DNA of 64,000 nt from Desulfovibrio sp. (GTDB lineage: Bacteria > Desulfobacterota > Desulfovibrionia > Desulfovibrionales > Desulfovibrionaceae), in NCBI RefSeq assembly GCF_034006445.1, contig NZ_JAVESS010000002.1, positions 248,001 through 312,000 on the forward strand, read 5' to 3'. This document shows positions 37,844 through 45,992 of this stretch, piece by piece; position 1 is the stretch's first letter, and each line of letters opens with the position of its first letter. Made by a program: the position numbers and the translations under genes. The notes below the pieces were generated by a model that was given only the letters and a program-made list of their open reading frames with translations, was not told where the DNA came from and did no database searches.

Positions 37844-38628
37844 TCATAGCGTTCACGCCAGGGCTGCCAGACCTGCTCGTCAGTCACCTTGTGGAGTGCA
37901 TCCCCGCAGATGACATGCTCCGTTGAGGGCAGTCCGACGCCGGGTTCCGCATCCGCAGGGGGCGCCAGAGCTTGCCGCAGCCTTTGCATAAAGACCTCTC
38001 GAGGCAGAAGAACCCCGCCCATCTTCATGATGTGCGGGGTTTCCTGCTGGCAATCCAGCAAGGTCACGCCGCGCAGGCGCAGCAGGCCCACAAGACCGCC
38101 CAGGGCCGCGCGCGAGGCCTCGGAAACAACATGAAACATGGATTCGCCAAAAAACACCCTGCCAAAGCCCACGCCGTACAGGCCACCGGCCAGTTCTCCA
38201 TCGCGCCAGGCCTCCACGCTGTGGGCAAAACCCAAGGCGTGCAGGCGGTCATAGGCCTCAATCATGGCAGGCGTGAGCCATGTGCCGCCGTGGGGCGTGC
38301 GCGCCTGGGCGCAGGCCCGTATGACCCTGCCAAAGGCCGCGTCAAGGGTGAGTTCAAAGGGCTTTTGCCGTAAGGCGCGGGCACTGCGGGCAGGAAGGCG
38401 AAAATCCTCCAGCGGCAGCACGCATCGCGGATTTGGCGACCACCAGAGTATGGGCTGCCCGGTCTCGTACCAGGGAAAAATCCCCCGGCTGTAGGCCGCC
38501 AGCAAGCGCTCAGGCCGCAGATCGCCCCCAAAGCAGAGCAGGCCGTCTTCACGGGCCGCTTCAAGCGGAGGAAACTGGGCGGCCAGTGCCGCGAAGATGG
38601 TCTCCACAGCCGGCCGCCCCCTTATCAA
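37804..38628 (-). CDS. aat: Leucyl/phenylalanyl-tRNA-protein transferase
   Basis: Aat attaches Leu or Phe to N-terminal Arg/Lys residues, which marks proteins for ClpS-ClpA-ClpP degradation. About 270 residues, with the family signatures GLLCFGGDLRPERLLAAYSR followed by GIFPWYETGQPILWWSPNPR, and FGESMF and LLDCQ. The start is either TTG at 38628, overlapping the clpA TGA (TTGA), or GTG at 38607, which has AAGGGGG upstream. The clpS-clpA-aat order puts adaptor, unfoldase and degron-forming enzyme in one operon. Confidence 0.95.
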   Translation of the reverse strand: MIRGRPAVETIFAALAAQFPPLEAAREDGLLCFGGDLRPERLLAAYSRGIFPWYETGQPILWWSPNPRCVLPLEDFRLPARSARALRQKPFELTLDAAFGRVIRACAQARTPHGGTWLTPAMIEAYDRLHALGFAHSVEAWRDGELAGGLYGVGFGRVFFGESMFHVVSEASRAALGGLVGLLRLRGVTLLDCQQETPHIMKMGGVLLPREVFMQRLRQALAPPADAEPGVGLPSTEHVICGDALHKVTDEQVWQPWRERYDYSLSSGAWASRS

Positions 38629-41261
38629 ACCTTGCTCTTGGGCGGCTTTTTGGCTGCTTTTTCACTTTTTGCAGCGCCAGCCTTGCCCTGGGTTTCAGTC
38701 TTGCCCTGGGTTTCCGTCGTGGTCGAAGAGCCTGCTTTACTCCTGGCGCGGGACTTGCCGCCGGATTTACCGGGCTTGCCAGCCTTGCCCTTGGCGTTGC
38801 CGGGCTTACCGGACTGTCCCGATTTGGCCGACAAACCTGATTTACCGGATGTGCCAGTCGTGCCCTTGGCGCTGACGGACTTTTCAGTCGTGCCGGCAGC
38901 GGCGGATTTGGCGCTTTTGGCCTTTTTGGCAGTGGCCGCCCTGGCGGGCGTCTTTGCTGCCGCACCAATCGCTTCGAGCACAAGCGCGTCATTCACAACA
39001 TCAAGCCGCGCGCTGCCCCCCTTGGCGAGCGAACCGAACAGCAGTTCGTGAGCCAGTTTGTCTTCCAGCTCCGTGCGCAGCAGACGCCGCAGCGGCCTTG
39101 CGCCCATGGTGGGGTCAAAGCCCTTGCGGGCCAGCCATTGCCGGGCGCTCGTGCTCAGATCAAGCTGCACGTTCCGCTGTTCAAGGCTGTGGGTGATCTC
39201 CCCAACAAACTTGTCCACGATGCGCAGCATCATGTCCTCGGTCAGGCTGCCAAAAGGCACGAGGGCGTCGAGCCTGTTGCGGAATTCGGGGCTGAAGGTA
39301 TTTTCCACAGCCTTGAGGCCCTTGTGGGCCGCATCCTGCCGCGACGCGCCGCCGAACCCCATGGCCGGACGCGACATGTCGAAGGCCCCGGCATTGGAGG
39401 TCATGATCAGGATCACGTGCGAGAAATCCGTTTTTCTGCCCGTATTGTCGGTCAGGGTGGCGTAATCCATCACCTGCAGCAGCACGTTGAAGATGTCGGG
39501 GTGCGCCTTTTCCACTTCGTCCAGCAACACTACGGAATACGGAGCCTTGCGCACGGCCTCGGTGAGCAGGCCGCCCTGGTCAAAGCCCACATAGCCTGGA
39601 GGCGCGCCGATAAGACGCGACACCGAATGCTTTTCCATATATTCGCTCATGTCATAGCGCAAAAATTCCACGCCCATGAGCTTGGCAAGGCTGCGGGCCA
39701 CTTCCGTCTTGCCCACGCCAGTGGGGCCGTAGAACAAAAAGGCTCCTGCCGGGCGCTGCTCCTGCCCAAGACCTGCACGGGCGCGCAGAATGGCCCGCAC
39801 CGTAAGCTCGATGGCCGGATCCTGACCGAACACAAGCTCCTTGAGGTCTTTTTCAAGCGACGCAAGACGGTTGCGTTCCGTGCCGGATACGGTACGCACG
39901 GGAATGCCCGCCATACGCGCCACAATGCGTTCCACGTCGGCCACGCCCACCGTGGGGCGCGCCGTTTTGCCGCCCGCAGCGGATTTGCCGCTCGCAGGCT
40001 GTTTGCGAGCGCCGGTCTGTACGCCACGCCCAAGACGGACGGCAGCGCCGGATTCGTCCAGCACGTCAATGGCCTTGTCAGGCAGCAGGCGATCGCGCAC
40101 ATGCCGGGCCGTCAGATCTACCATGGCCTTGATGGCCGTCGGACTGTACTTGACCTTATGGAAGTCGGCATAGCGCTTTTCAAGCCCCTGAAGGATGGCG
40201 AGGCATTCCTCAATGTTCGGTTCCGTAAGGTCTATGCGCTGGAACCGCCGGGCCAGGGCACGGTCTTTTTCAAAATGGTTGCGAAACTCTTCATAGGTCG
40301 TGGAGCCGATGCAGCGCAGATCGCCGTTGGCCAGCATGGGCTTGAGCAGGTTGGAGGCGTCCATGGAGCCGCCTGATGTGGAGCCTGCCCCCACAATGGT
40401 GTGAATTTCGTCAATAAACAAAATGGCGTCCGGGATTTCCATCAAACGCTGCACCACAGCCTTGAGGCGGCTTTCAAAGTCGCCCCTGTAGCGGGTGCCC
40501 GCCAGCAAAAGCCCCATGTCCAGGGCGAACAGCTGGGCCTTGGCGAACATTTCCGGCACGTTGCCCTCAACAATGCGCAAAGCGAGCCCCTCGGCCAGGG
40601 CAGTCTTGCCCACGCCGGGATCGCCCACAAAAAGCGGATTGTTTTTGCGGCGACGGCACAGCACTTCCACCGCGCGGTCAAGCTCGTTCACGCGGCCCAC
40701 CAGGGGGTCTATCTTGCCCTCGCGGGCGCGGGCGGTAAGGTCAACGGCATACTGGGCCAAAGGATCGGCCTTGCCTTCCTTGTCATCAGCGTCGCCGCCC
40801 TGGCCAGCGCCCGTGGAGCCGCCGCCTTCGTCCATGCCGTGCGACACGAACGTCAGCACATCCAGGCGCTCCACACCCTGCTTGCGCAGATAGTAGTGGG
40901 CATAGCTTTCTTCTTCGTCCATGATGGAAATGAGCAGATCGCCCAGTTCCACGGTGTCGCGACCGGCGGAACGGATATGGTTCAAGGCGCGTTCAAGCAC
41001 GCGCTGTACGCCTTCTGTCTGGGCCACCTCGTAGTTGCCGGCCAGAGGCACGACTTCCATTTCGCGGTTAAAAAATTCTTCAAGCTGCTCGCGCAGCACG
41101 GCCACACTGGCCCCGCTGCCCTCAAGCAGAATACGCCCGCGCATGCTGTTGGTGAGAGCAAAAAGAACATGCTCCACGGTCAGCAGGTCGTGGCGACGCC
41201 GGTGCGCTTCCATAAGGGCGTCACGAATGACGCTTTGAACACTCTTGCTCAACATAGGCAT
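38625..41261 (-). CDS. clpA: ClpA ATPase with long basic C-terminal tail
   Basis: ClpA unfolds substrates for ClpP and receives N-end-rule substrates from ClpS. The N-domain (1-145) is followed by two AAA+ modules with Walker A GDPGVGKT and GPTGVGKT. A ClpP-docking loop of the [LIM]GF type is seen in RPAMGFGG. E. coli ClpA has 758 residues; this one has 878, the excess being a tail from about 767 rich in Lys, Gly, Ser, Ala and Thr with GKSG/GKPG repeats. The tail is in frame with normal codon use. It starts one base after the clpS stop codon and overlaps aat. Confidence 0.96.
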   Translation of the reverse strand: MPMLSKSVQSVIRDALMEAHRRRHDLLTVEHVLFALTNSMRGRILLEGSGASVAVLREQLEEFFNREMEVVPLAGNYEVAQTEGVQRVLERALNHIRSAGRDTVELGDLLISIMDEEESYAHYYLRKQGVERLDVLTFVSHGMDEGGGSTGAGQGGDADDKEGKADPLAQYAVDLTARAREGKIDPLVGRVNELDRAVEVLCRRRKNNPLFVGDPGVGKTALAEGLALRIVEGNVPEMFAKAQLFALDMGLLLAGTRYRGDFESRLKAVVQRLMEIPDAILFIDEIHTIVGAGSTSGGSMDASNLLKPMLANGDLRCIGSTTYEEFRNHFEKDRALARRFQRIDLTEPNIEECLAILQGLEKRYADFHKVKYSPTAIKAMVDLTARHVRDRLLPDKAIDVLDESGAAVRLGRGVQTGARKQPASGKSAAGGKTARPTVGVADVERIVARMAGIPVRTVSGTERNRLASLEKDLKELVFGQDPAIELTVRAILRARAGLGQEQRPAGAFLFYGPTGVGKTEVARSLAKLMGVEFLRYDMSEYMEKHSVSRLIGAPPGYVGFDQGGLLTEAVRKAPYSVVLLDEVEKAHPDIFNVLLQVMDYATLTDNTGRKTDFSHVILIMTSNAGAFDMSRPAMGFGGASRQDAAHKGLKAVENTFSPEFRNRLDALVPFGSLTEDMMLRIVDKFVGEITHSLEQRNVQLDLSTSARQWLARKGFDPTMGARPLRRLLRTELEDKLAHELLFGSLAKGGSARLDVVNDALVLEAIGAAAKTPARAATAKKAKSAKSAAAGTTEKSVSAKGTTGTSGKSGLSAKSGQSGKPGNAKGKAGKPGKSGGKSRARSKAGSSTTTETQGKTETQGKAGAAKSEKAAKKPPKSKV

Positions 41262-41262
41262 C

Positions 41263-41583
41263 TCAATAAATTTTTTCCATGGTGCATTTGAGGGGGAATC
41301 CCGCAGCTTTGGCTGCCTGATGAACCCTTTTCACCTTGGTCTCAGCTACTTCATGGGTGTATACACCACACTGTCCCACGCCTTGCTGGTGTATCTTCAG
41401 CATGATGACGGTGGCCTCTTCCGTGGACTTACAAAAGATGCTGCATAACACAGCCACCACAAAGTCCATACTGGTGTAATCATCGTTGTGCAGGAGCACC
41501 CGATAGCGGTCGGGCTCCTTCAATTTTTTTTCCACAATGACCTGGCTTTCGCCGCCATTCTGGTTCTCGTTAGAAACGGGCAT
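41263..41583 (-). CDS. clpS: ClpS, adaptor of the Clp protease
   Basis: ClpS binds N-degrons and hands them to ClpA. The 106-residue protein includes the signature YRVLLHNDDYTSMDFVV and the later HQQGVGQCGVYTHEVAETK, which contains the residues forming the N-degron pocket (ND pair and the His of the HxxG region). The ATG at 41583 (MPVSNEN) is preferred, with GGAG seven bases upstream. It is directly upstream of clpA. Confidence 0.96.
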   Translation of the reverse strand: MPVSNENQNGGESQVIVEKKLKEPDRYRVLLHNDDYTSMDFVVAVLCSIFCKSTEEATVIMLKIHQQGVGQCGVYTHEVAETKVKRVHQAAKAAGFPLKCTMEKIY

Positions 41584-41607
41584 GCAATTGCTCCACGGCA
41601 CAAGTAT

Positions 41608-42252
41608 TCAGCACTGTTCAGGGATCAAGGGGCAGTCTCCATCCGGCAGCCCCAGCTGCCGCCGCCATGCCCGCCTTTGCGTTTCGTCAAACACAAAGGA
41701 TCGACTGGATGGCAGGTTGTTGCGGTGCAGCCAATCCTGATGCAGCTGATGATAATTCTTGGTACTGATCGCCACCTTGTCAAGGCCCAGGCTTTTTTGA
41801 ACGGCATTGATGGCCTCTGCCGGGCCTTCCAGTTCCGCCCCCTGCATGAAGGACAGAATATCCAGTTCCACTTCCACGCCCTGCAACCGCCAGGGCTCGC
41901 GGACCTTCTCATAACGCGCGGCAGGGCTGTAGCCAAGGCCTTCAAGGATATGGCGCATGACTGTGGCATCGGCCACCCCAACCTCGCGCTCATCGCGCAC
42001 CTTGCAGTGTTCCGCCCCGGTGGGGGCCGCAACGGGCAGCTTGAGGGTCAGTACGCAGCAGGTCTTGTCGGGCCACTCCTGGCTGCGCAGGCGCAGCAGC
42101 CGCCCGCTGGAAAAAAGATCGCCCTCCGGCGTGTCGAAAACCGTATTGCTCTCAAAATGCGCGCCAAGACAGCGCGCGCCCTGTTCCCGAAGCCGATTGC
42201 GCAGATCGTCCAGATCAACATCCAGAAATTTACGTTCCACTTCCAGAGCCAT
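41608..42252 (-). CDS. CYTH-domain protein (class IV cyclase/triphosphatase-like)
   Basis: The 214-residue protein has the CYTH signature ExExK near its start (MALEVERKF) and the alternating acidic/basic strands of a triphosphate tunnel: GRLLRLRSQ, LTLKLP, ELDI. CYTH proteins include CyaB-type adenylate cyclases, thiamine triphosphatases and inorganic triphosphatases; sequence alone does not decide which. It starts two bases after radA and is probably co-transcribed with it. Confidence 0.88.
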   Translation of the reverse strand: MALEVERKFLDVDLDDLRNRLREQGARCLGAHFESNTVFDTPEGDLFSSGRLLRLRSQEWPDKTCCVLTLKLPVAAPTGAEHCKVRDEREVGVADATVMRHILEGLGYSPAARYEKVREPWRLQGVEVELDILSFMQGAELEGPAEAINAVQKSLGLDKVAISTKNYHQLHQDWLHRNNLPSSRSFVFDETQRRAWRRQLGLPDGDCPLIPEQC

Positions 42253-42254
42253 GA

Positions 42255-43631
42255 CTATTCCTCCGGCCTCTGGCGTCGGTGAAAAAGACGCTGCTGCAGG
42301 GCTGCAATGGTGGCAATGCCGCCCTTGTCGTCGCCAGGGTGCACAATTGGGTCAAACCCCAGCCGCCGGGCCTGGGTGAGGCGCAATTCCTGCGCGGCCA
42401 CAGGGCGTATCTGACCGTTGAGGTCCACCTCGCCCCACAACACGCACTTTTCCGGCAGGGGCACGTCATAATATGACGAAAGCACGGCGGCCACCAGCGC
42501 AAGGTCCAGCCCTGGCTCGTTGAGTTTCATGCCGCCGCCCACCTTGGCATAAATATCCACCTGCCCGAAATTGAGTTTAAGACGTTTTTCCAGAACAGCC
42601 AGCAGCAGGTGCAGCCGTCCCACGTCAAAACCGAGGGCCGCCCGGCGCGGAATGCTCAAAAAGGTTCGGGATACAAGGGCCTGCACTTCGACGGCAAGCG
42701 GGCGCTGGCCATCCACGGCCATGACCACGGCTGTGCCGGAAAGCGAGGCGTCGCGCTGGCCCAGAAAGAATGTGGAAGGATCGTCAACGATCTGCATGCC
42801 CTGCTGCCCCATGCGGAAAACCAGCAGTTCCTCGTTGGGGCCAAAGCGGTTCTTGAACACGCGCAGCAGACGGAACATCTGACGGCGGTCGCCTTCAAGC
42901 GAAATGACCGTGTCCACCATATGTTCCAGCAGGCGCGGCCCGGCGAGCACGCCGTCCTTGGTCACGTGCCCCACCAGAATGAGTGTGCAGCCGAGGCGTC
43001 GGCAGACTTCCAGCAGGGAGGTAGCCACAGCGCGCACCTGACTGACGTTGCCCGGCAGGCCCTCGGCCTCAAGGCTGGTGAGGGTCTGCACCGAGTCCAC
43101 CACAAGCAGGGCCGGATTCTGCGCGTTGGCGGCCTCCACCACGTCTTCCACACGGGACGTGGCCAGCGCCAGCAGGTTTGCGTCAAGCATGCCAAGGCGC
43201 TCCGCCCGGCCCTTGATCTGCGGCAAGGACTCTTCGCCACTGGCGTAGAGCACGGGACGGTCTCTGCCGGCCATCTCTGCGGCCACAAGCCCTGCCACCT
43301 GCAATAAGAGCGTGGATTTTCCTATGCCGGGTTCGCCGCCCACAAGGATGGCCGCTCCGGGCACAAGCCCGTTGCCAAGCACCCTGTCCAGTGCCTGCAG
43401 GCCGCTGCCGTAGGGTTCGTAGCCGGAATCCTCCACGTCGCGCAGGGATACGGGGCGCCCGGCAGCGGGCTCGCCACCTGCAGATACAGACGCGCGCGCC
43501 TTGCCTACGGAGCGCGCCTGTACGGACGCTTGCAAAGTGTTCCACTCATGGCAGCCGGGGCACTGCCCCCGCCATTGCATGGTCTGTGCTCCGCATGAGG
43601 AGCATACATATATTTCACGTAGTTTCGCCAT
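42255..43631 (-). CDS. radA: DNA repair protein RadA
   Basis: RadA (Sms) is a RecA-like helicase that promotes branch migration in recombination. The 458-residue protein has an N-terminal zinc finger (CSSCG...CPGC), Walker A GEPGIGKST, the RadA-specific KNRFG motif and a Lon-like C-terminal domain (GGGMKLNEPGLDLALVAAVL). It is first of a radA-CYTH pair. A weak purine-rich site precedes the ATG. Confidence 0.97.
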   Translation of the reverse strand: MAKLREIYVCSSCGAQTMQWRGQCPGCHEWNTLQASVQARSVGKARASVSAGGEPAAGRPVSLRDVEDSGYEPYGSGLQALDRVLGNGLVPGAAILVGGEPGIGKSTLLLQVAGLVAAEMAGRDRPVLYASGEESLPQIKGRAERLGMLDANLLALATSRVEDVVEAANAQNPALLVVDSVQTLTSLEAEGLPGNVSQVRAVATSLLEVCRRLGCTLILVGHVTKDGVLAGPRLLEHMVDTVISLEGDRRQMFRLLRVFKNRFGPNEELLVFRMGQQGMQIVDDPSTFFLGQRDASLSGTAVVMAVDGQRPLAVEVQALVSRTFLSIPRRAALGFDVGRLHLLLAVLEKRLKLNFGQVDIYAKVGGGMKLNEPGLDLALVAAVLSSYYDVPLPEKCVLWGEVDLNGQIRPVAAQELRLTQARRLGFDPIVHPGDDKGGIATIAALQQRLFHRRQRPEE

Positions 43632-43760
43632 GATTCAAGACTACGGAAAAAGTCCAGGTGGCGCAAGCTGGCGGCATGCCGCCACATACCCTTTATCCCC
43701 ACCCACATAGCGGGTAGCTTCCTGTTTCGCGCACGGGCCCGCTCAAAATGGCTAAAGCGT

Positions 43761-43803
43761 AAAAAAAGCGCGGCCCGGATGCTACATCCGGGCCGCGCAA
43801 AAA
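43761..43803 (-). terminator. Rho-independent terminator (minus strand)
   Basis: GCGCGGCCCGGATG / CATCCGGGCCGCGC with a three-base loop. On the minus strand seven T residues follow. It ends the transcript of the zinc-ribbon protein gene. Confidence 0.9.
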
Positions 43804-43857
43804 GAATACGGCCTGCAAGCCACCCGCAGCCCTCAAGCTGCCGGGCTTGTCAGACGT

Positions 43858-44571
43858 CTACTGGGCTTTCGCCGCCTCCTTATCCTGCGCAGGCACATCC
43901 TTGACGTCAACAATCCGCACGCCAAACTCGGCGATGCCCTCCGGCGGCGCATAAAACAGCACCATAAAGGGAACCTCGCCGCCACGCGGCACATTGGTAT
44001 TGTTGGTCAGAATCTCCACCTTGTTGTTGAGGAAGGATTCCATTTCCTTTTCGCTCAACACCTGCAACTGGAAAAGTGAAAGCTGTACGCCGCCCAGCTG
44101 CTTCTTGGTGGCCAGCGGTTTTTTATCCTTGTCGTAAATGGCCGCCTCAACAGACACCAGTTCCTTGGGATCAGGAAATTCGTTAACGACCTTGCCTTCA
44201 ATGACAAAGACCTTGCCGACTTTTTCATTATCCACATAGTACTGGCGCACATTGCGCATGGTGAGCAATTCCACCTTTTTGGCCAGTTCCTGCTCTGTGG
44301 GCGGGCTAGCCGGGGCGGCGGCAAAATACTTGAAATACCCATAGCCGCCGCCAGCGCATACCAGAACCAGCAGCAGCGCTCCCAAGATTTTTCCAAGCCG
44401 ACCCCGCCCCTTGACCGGCATGTCCGGCAACGGGCCCTGAGTCGCAAGCTGTTCCGCCGGGTCAAAAGCAAAAACAGTTTTGCACACCGTGCAGCGCAGC
44501 TTTGTACCCGCTTTGGCAAACTGCTCCGGCAGGTTAAAGCGGCTTGAGCAATTGGGACATCTTACTTCCAT
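43858..44571 (-). CDS. Zinc-ribbon membrane protein with DUF3426
   Basis: The 237-residue protein begins with an MJ0042-type zinc ribbon (C5, C8, C27, C30; CPNC and CTVC), then a Gly-rich basic stretch, one membrane helix (61-80) and an extracytoplasmic DUF3426 domain (about 90-230). GGGGAG lies seven bases before the ATG at 44571, which settles that start over the one at 44586. The family is widespread in proteobacteria, but its function is not established; a sensor of membrane or metal status is speculation. It lies downstream of hpt with a 46-base gap. Confidence 0.88.
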   Translation of the reverse strand: MEVRCPNCSSRFNLPEQFAKAGTKLRCTVCKTVFAFDPAEQLATQGPLPDMPVKGRGRLGKILGALLLVLVCAGGGYGYFKYFAAAPASPPTEQELAKKVELLTMRNVRQYYVDNEKVGKVFVIEGKVVNEFPDPKELVSVEAAIYDKDKKPLATKKQLGGVQLSLFQLQVLSEKEMESFLNNKVEILTNNTNVPRGGEVPFMVLFYAPPEGIAEFGVRIVDVKDVPAQDKEAAKAQ

Positions 44572-44617
44572 GCCGTTACTCCCCAAAACCGTATCCGGCA
44601 GTCATAACAACAGGATT

Positions 44618-45169
44618 TTATTCAGGTATGATCTCGAAAATACCGGGCAGATTACGATAGTGTTCTGCATAATCGAGGCCATAACCAACAATGAAACCCT
44701 CTGTCAGCTTGAAGCCGGCAAAGTCAACGTGTACGTCAATTTCGCGCCTTTCATTCTTGTCGACCAGGGCAGCCAAACGCAGGCTGCGGGCCTTGCGGGC
44801 GGCAAACTGCCCGAGCAGAAAGCGCATGCTGTACCCGCTGTCCACTATGTCTTCCACTATCAGCACATGCTTGTCGCAAATGTCAATCTCTACATCCTTG
44901 TTGAAAATGACATGCTTGGTGGAGGACGCTGACTTGCCGTAGCTGGACAGGCGCACAAAATCCAGCTCCAGATTCTTATTGTGCAAAGCGCGTACCAGAT
45001 CGCTGAAGAAGACAAAGCCGCCCTTGAGAACACATACGGCCACCAAGGGTTCCTGGCCATAATGGGCGTCAATTTCAGCTGCCAGTTCTTTTACTCTTTG
45101 GGCTATCAGTTCCGCGCTGTATACGATTTTCAATTCTTTGACTTTGATCTCATGCCCACCCTTCGACAT
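44618..45169 (-). CDS. hpt: Hypoxanthine phosphoribosyltransferase
   Basis: Hpt salvages hypoxanthine (and often guanine) to IMP/GMP using PRPP. The 183-residue protein has the PRPP-binding motif VLIVEDIVDSGYSM and the flexible-loop region FVRLSSYG, and YGLDYAEHYRNLPGIF near the C-terminus is typical. The start at 45169 (MSKGGHEIKV) is set by GGAGG eight bases upstream. It is probably co-transcribed with the downstream zinc-ribbon gene. Confidence 0.96.
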   Translation of the reverse strand: MSKGGHEIKVKELKIVYSAELIAQRVKELAAEIDAHYGQEPLVAVCVLKGGFVFFSDLVRALHNKNLELDFVRLSSYGKSASSTKHVIFNKDVEIDICDKHVLIVEDIVDSGYSMRFLLGQFAARKARSLRLAALVDKNERREIDVHVDFAGFKLTEGFIVGYGLDYAEHYRNLPGIFEIIPE

Positions 45170-45394
45170 CTGATCCTCCGGCACGGGCCGCGCTGGCGAC
45201 CCCGTTTTCAGGGGCCGTGGCGTTTGCCGGCTCCAGTGCAAAATATCCGCGTCGTTTCGCGCGGCCGGAACAGCAGACGCAATGCGCTTCTGCCATTCCT
45301 TGTAAAAGTGCCATTACGCCCTGGCCTCAAAATGGGCAACGCAGACGGCGCAACCCTTCACCATCGTGAACATGAAAACCGTTCCCGAATTTTC

Positions 45395-45886
45395 CTATTT
45401 TTGCTCAAGCAGCTTATTAAATACCATTTCCAGCATCTCGGTATCGGCTATGCCGGGTTCGGATATGACCCTCTGGCCGCTTTTGGCGTAAAAAACATTG
45501 TGCGGGATGCTGCTGACCTGGAATGCCTTGGTGATGTCGCGCCCAGCCATATACACAGGATAATCCATATTCATTGTTTTCATGAAGGGAGCAACCACCT
45601 TGGAGTCTTCGTCCACTGAAAGACTGATGATGACCACGCCCTTGTCTGCGTATTTTTTGTTCACGGCCACAAGATCGGGCACTTCCACCCGGCAGGGGGG
45701 GCACCATGTGGCAAAAAAGTTGAGCATAACGACCTTGCCCTTGTTCTTGGCCAGAAGATCCATCAATCCGGCAAGGTTAAGGGAAGGCACAGATGAAGAA
45801 GGAGCAGATGAAGTGACCTGCGCCGCCGCAAAGGCTGCGCAGGGCAACATCAGGCAAAGCAAGAGGGGAAGGATAATTTTTTTCAT
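45395..45886 (-). CDS. Exported TlpA/ResA-like thioredoxin
   Basis: A periplasmic thiol-disulfide oxidoreductase of 163 residues. A Sec signal peptide (1-20, ending AFA) is followed by an AhpC/TSA-like fold with the active site WCPPC at C62 and C65, and the cis-proline region SSIPHNVF. Members reduce cytochrome c apoprotein or other exported thiols; the DsbD-like protein at the left edge of the window could be its electron donor (inference). It appears monocistronic. Confidence 0.92.
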   Translation of the reverse strand: MKKIILPLLLCLMLPCAAFAAAQVTSSAPSSSVPSLNLAGLMDLLAKNKGKVVMLNFFATWCPPCRVEVPDLVAVNKKYADKGVVIISLSVDEDSKVVAPFMKTMNMDYPVYMAGRDITKAFQVSSIPHNVFYAKSGQRVISEPGIADTEMLEMVFNKLLEQK

Positions 45887-45992
45887 ATGATACCTTGATG
45901 AGTTTTGAACCCATATATACCGTCAACAGTTACATGCCGCCCATGACTGCCTGCGGACGCCCGGCATGACTACGCCCACGCATCAAGTCAGT

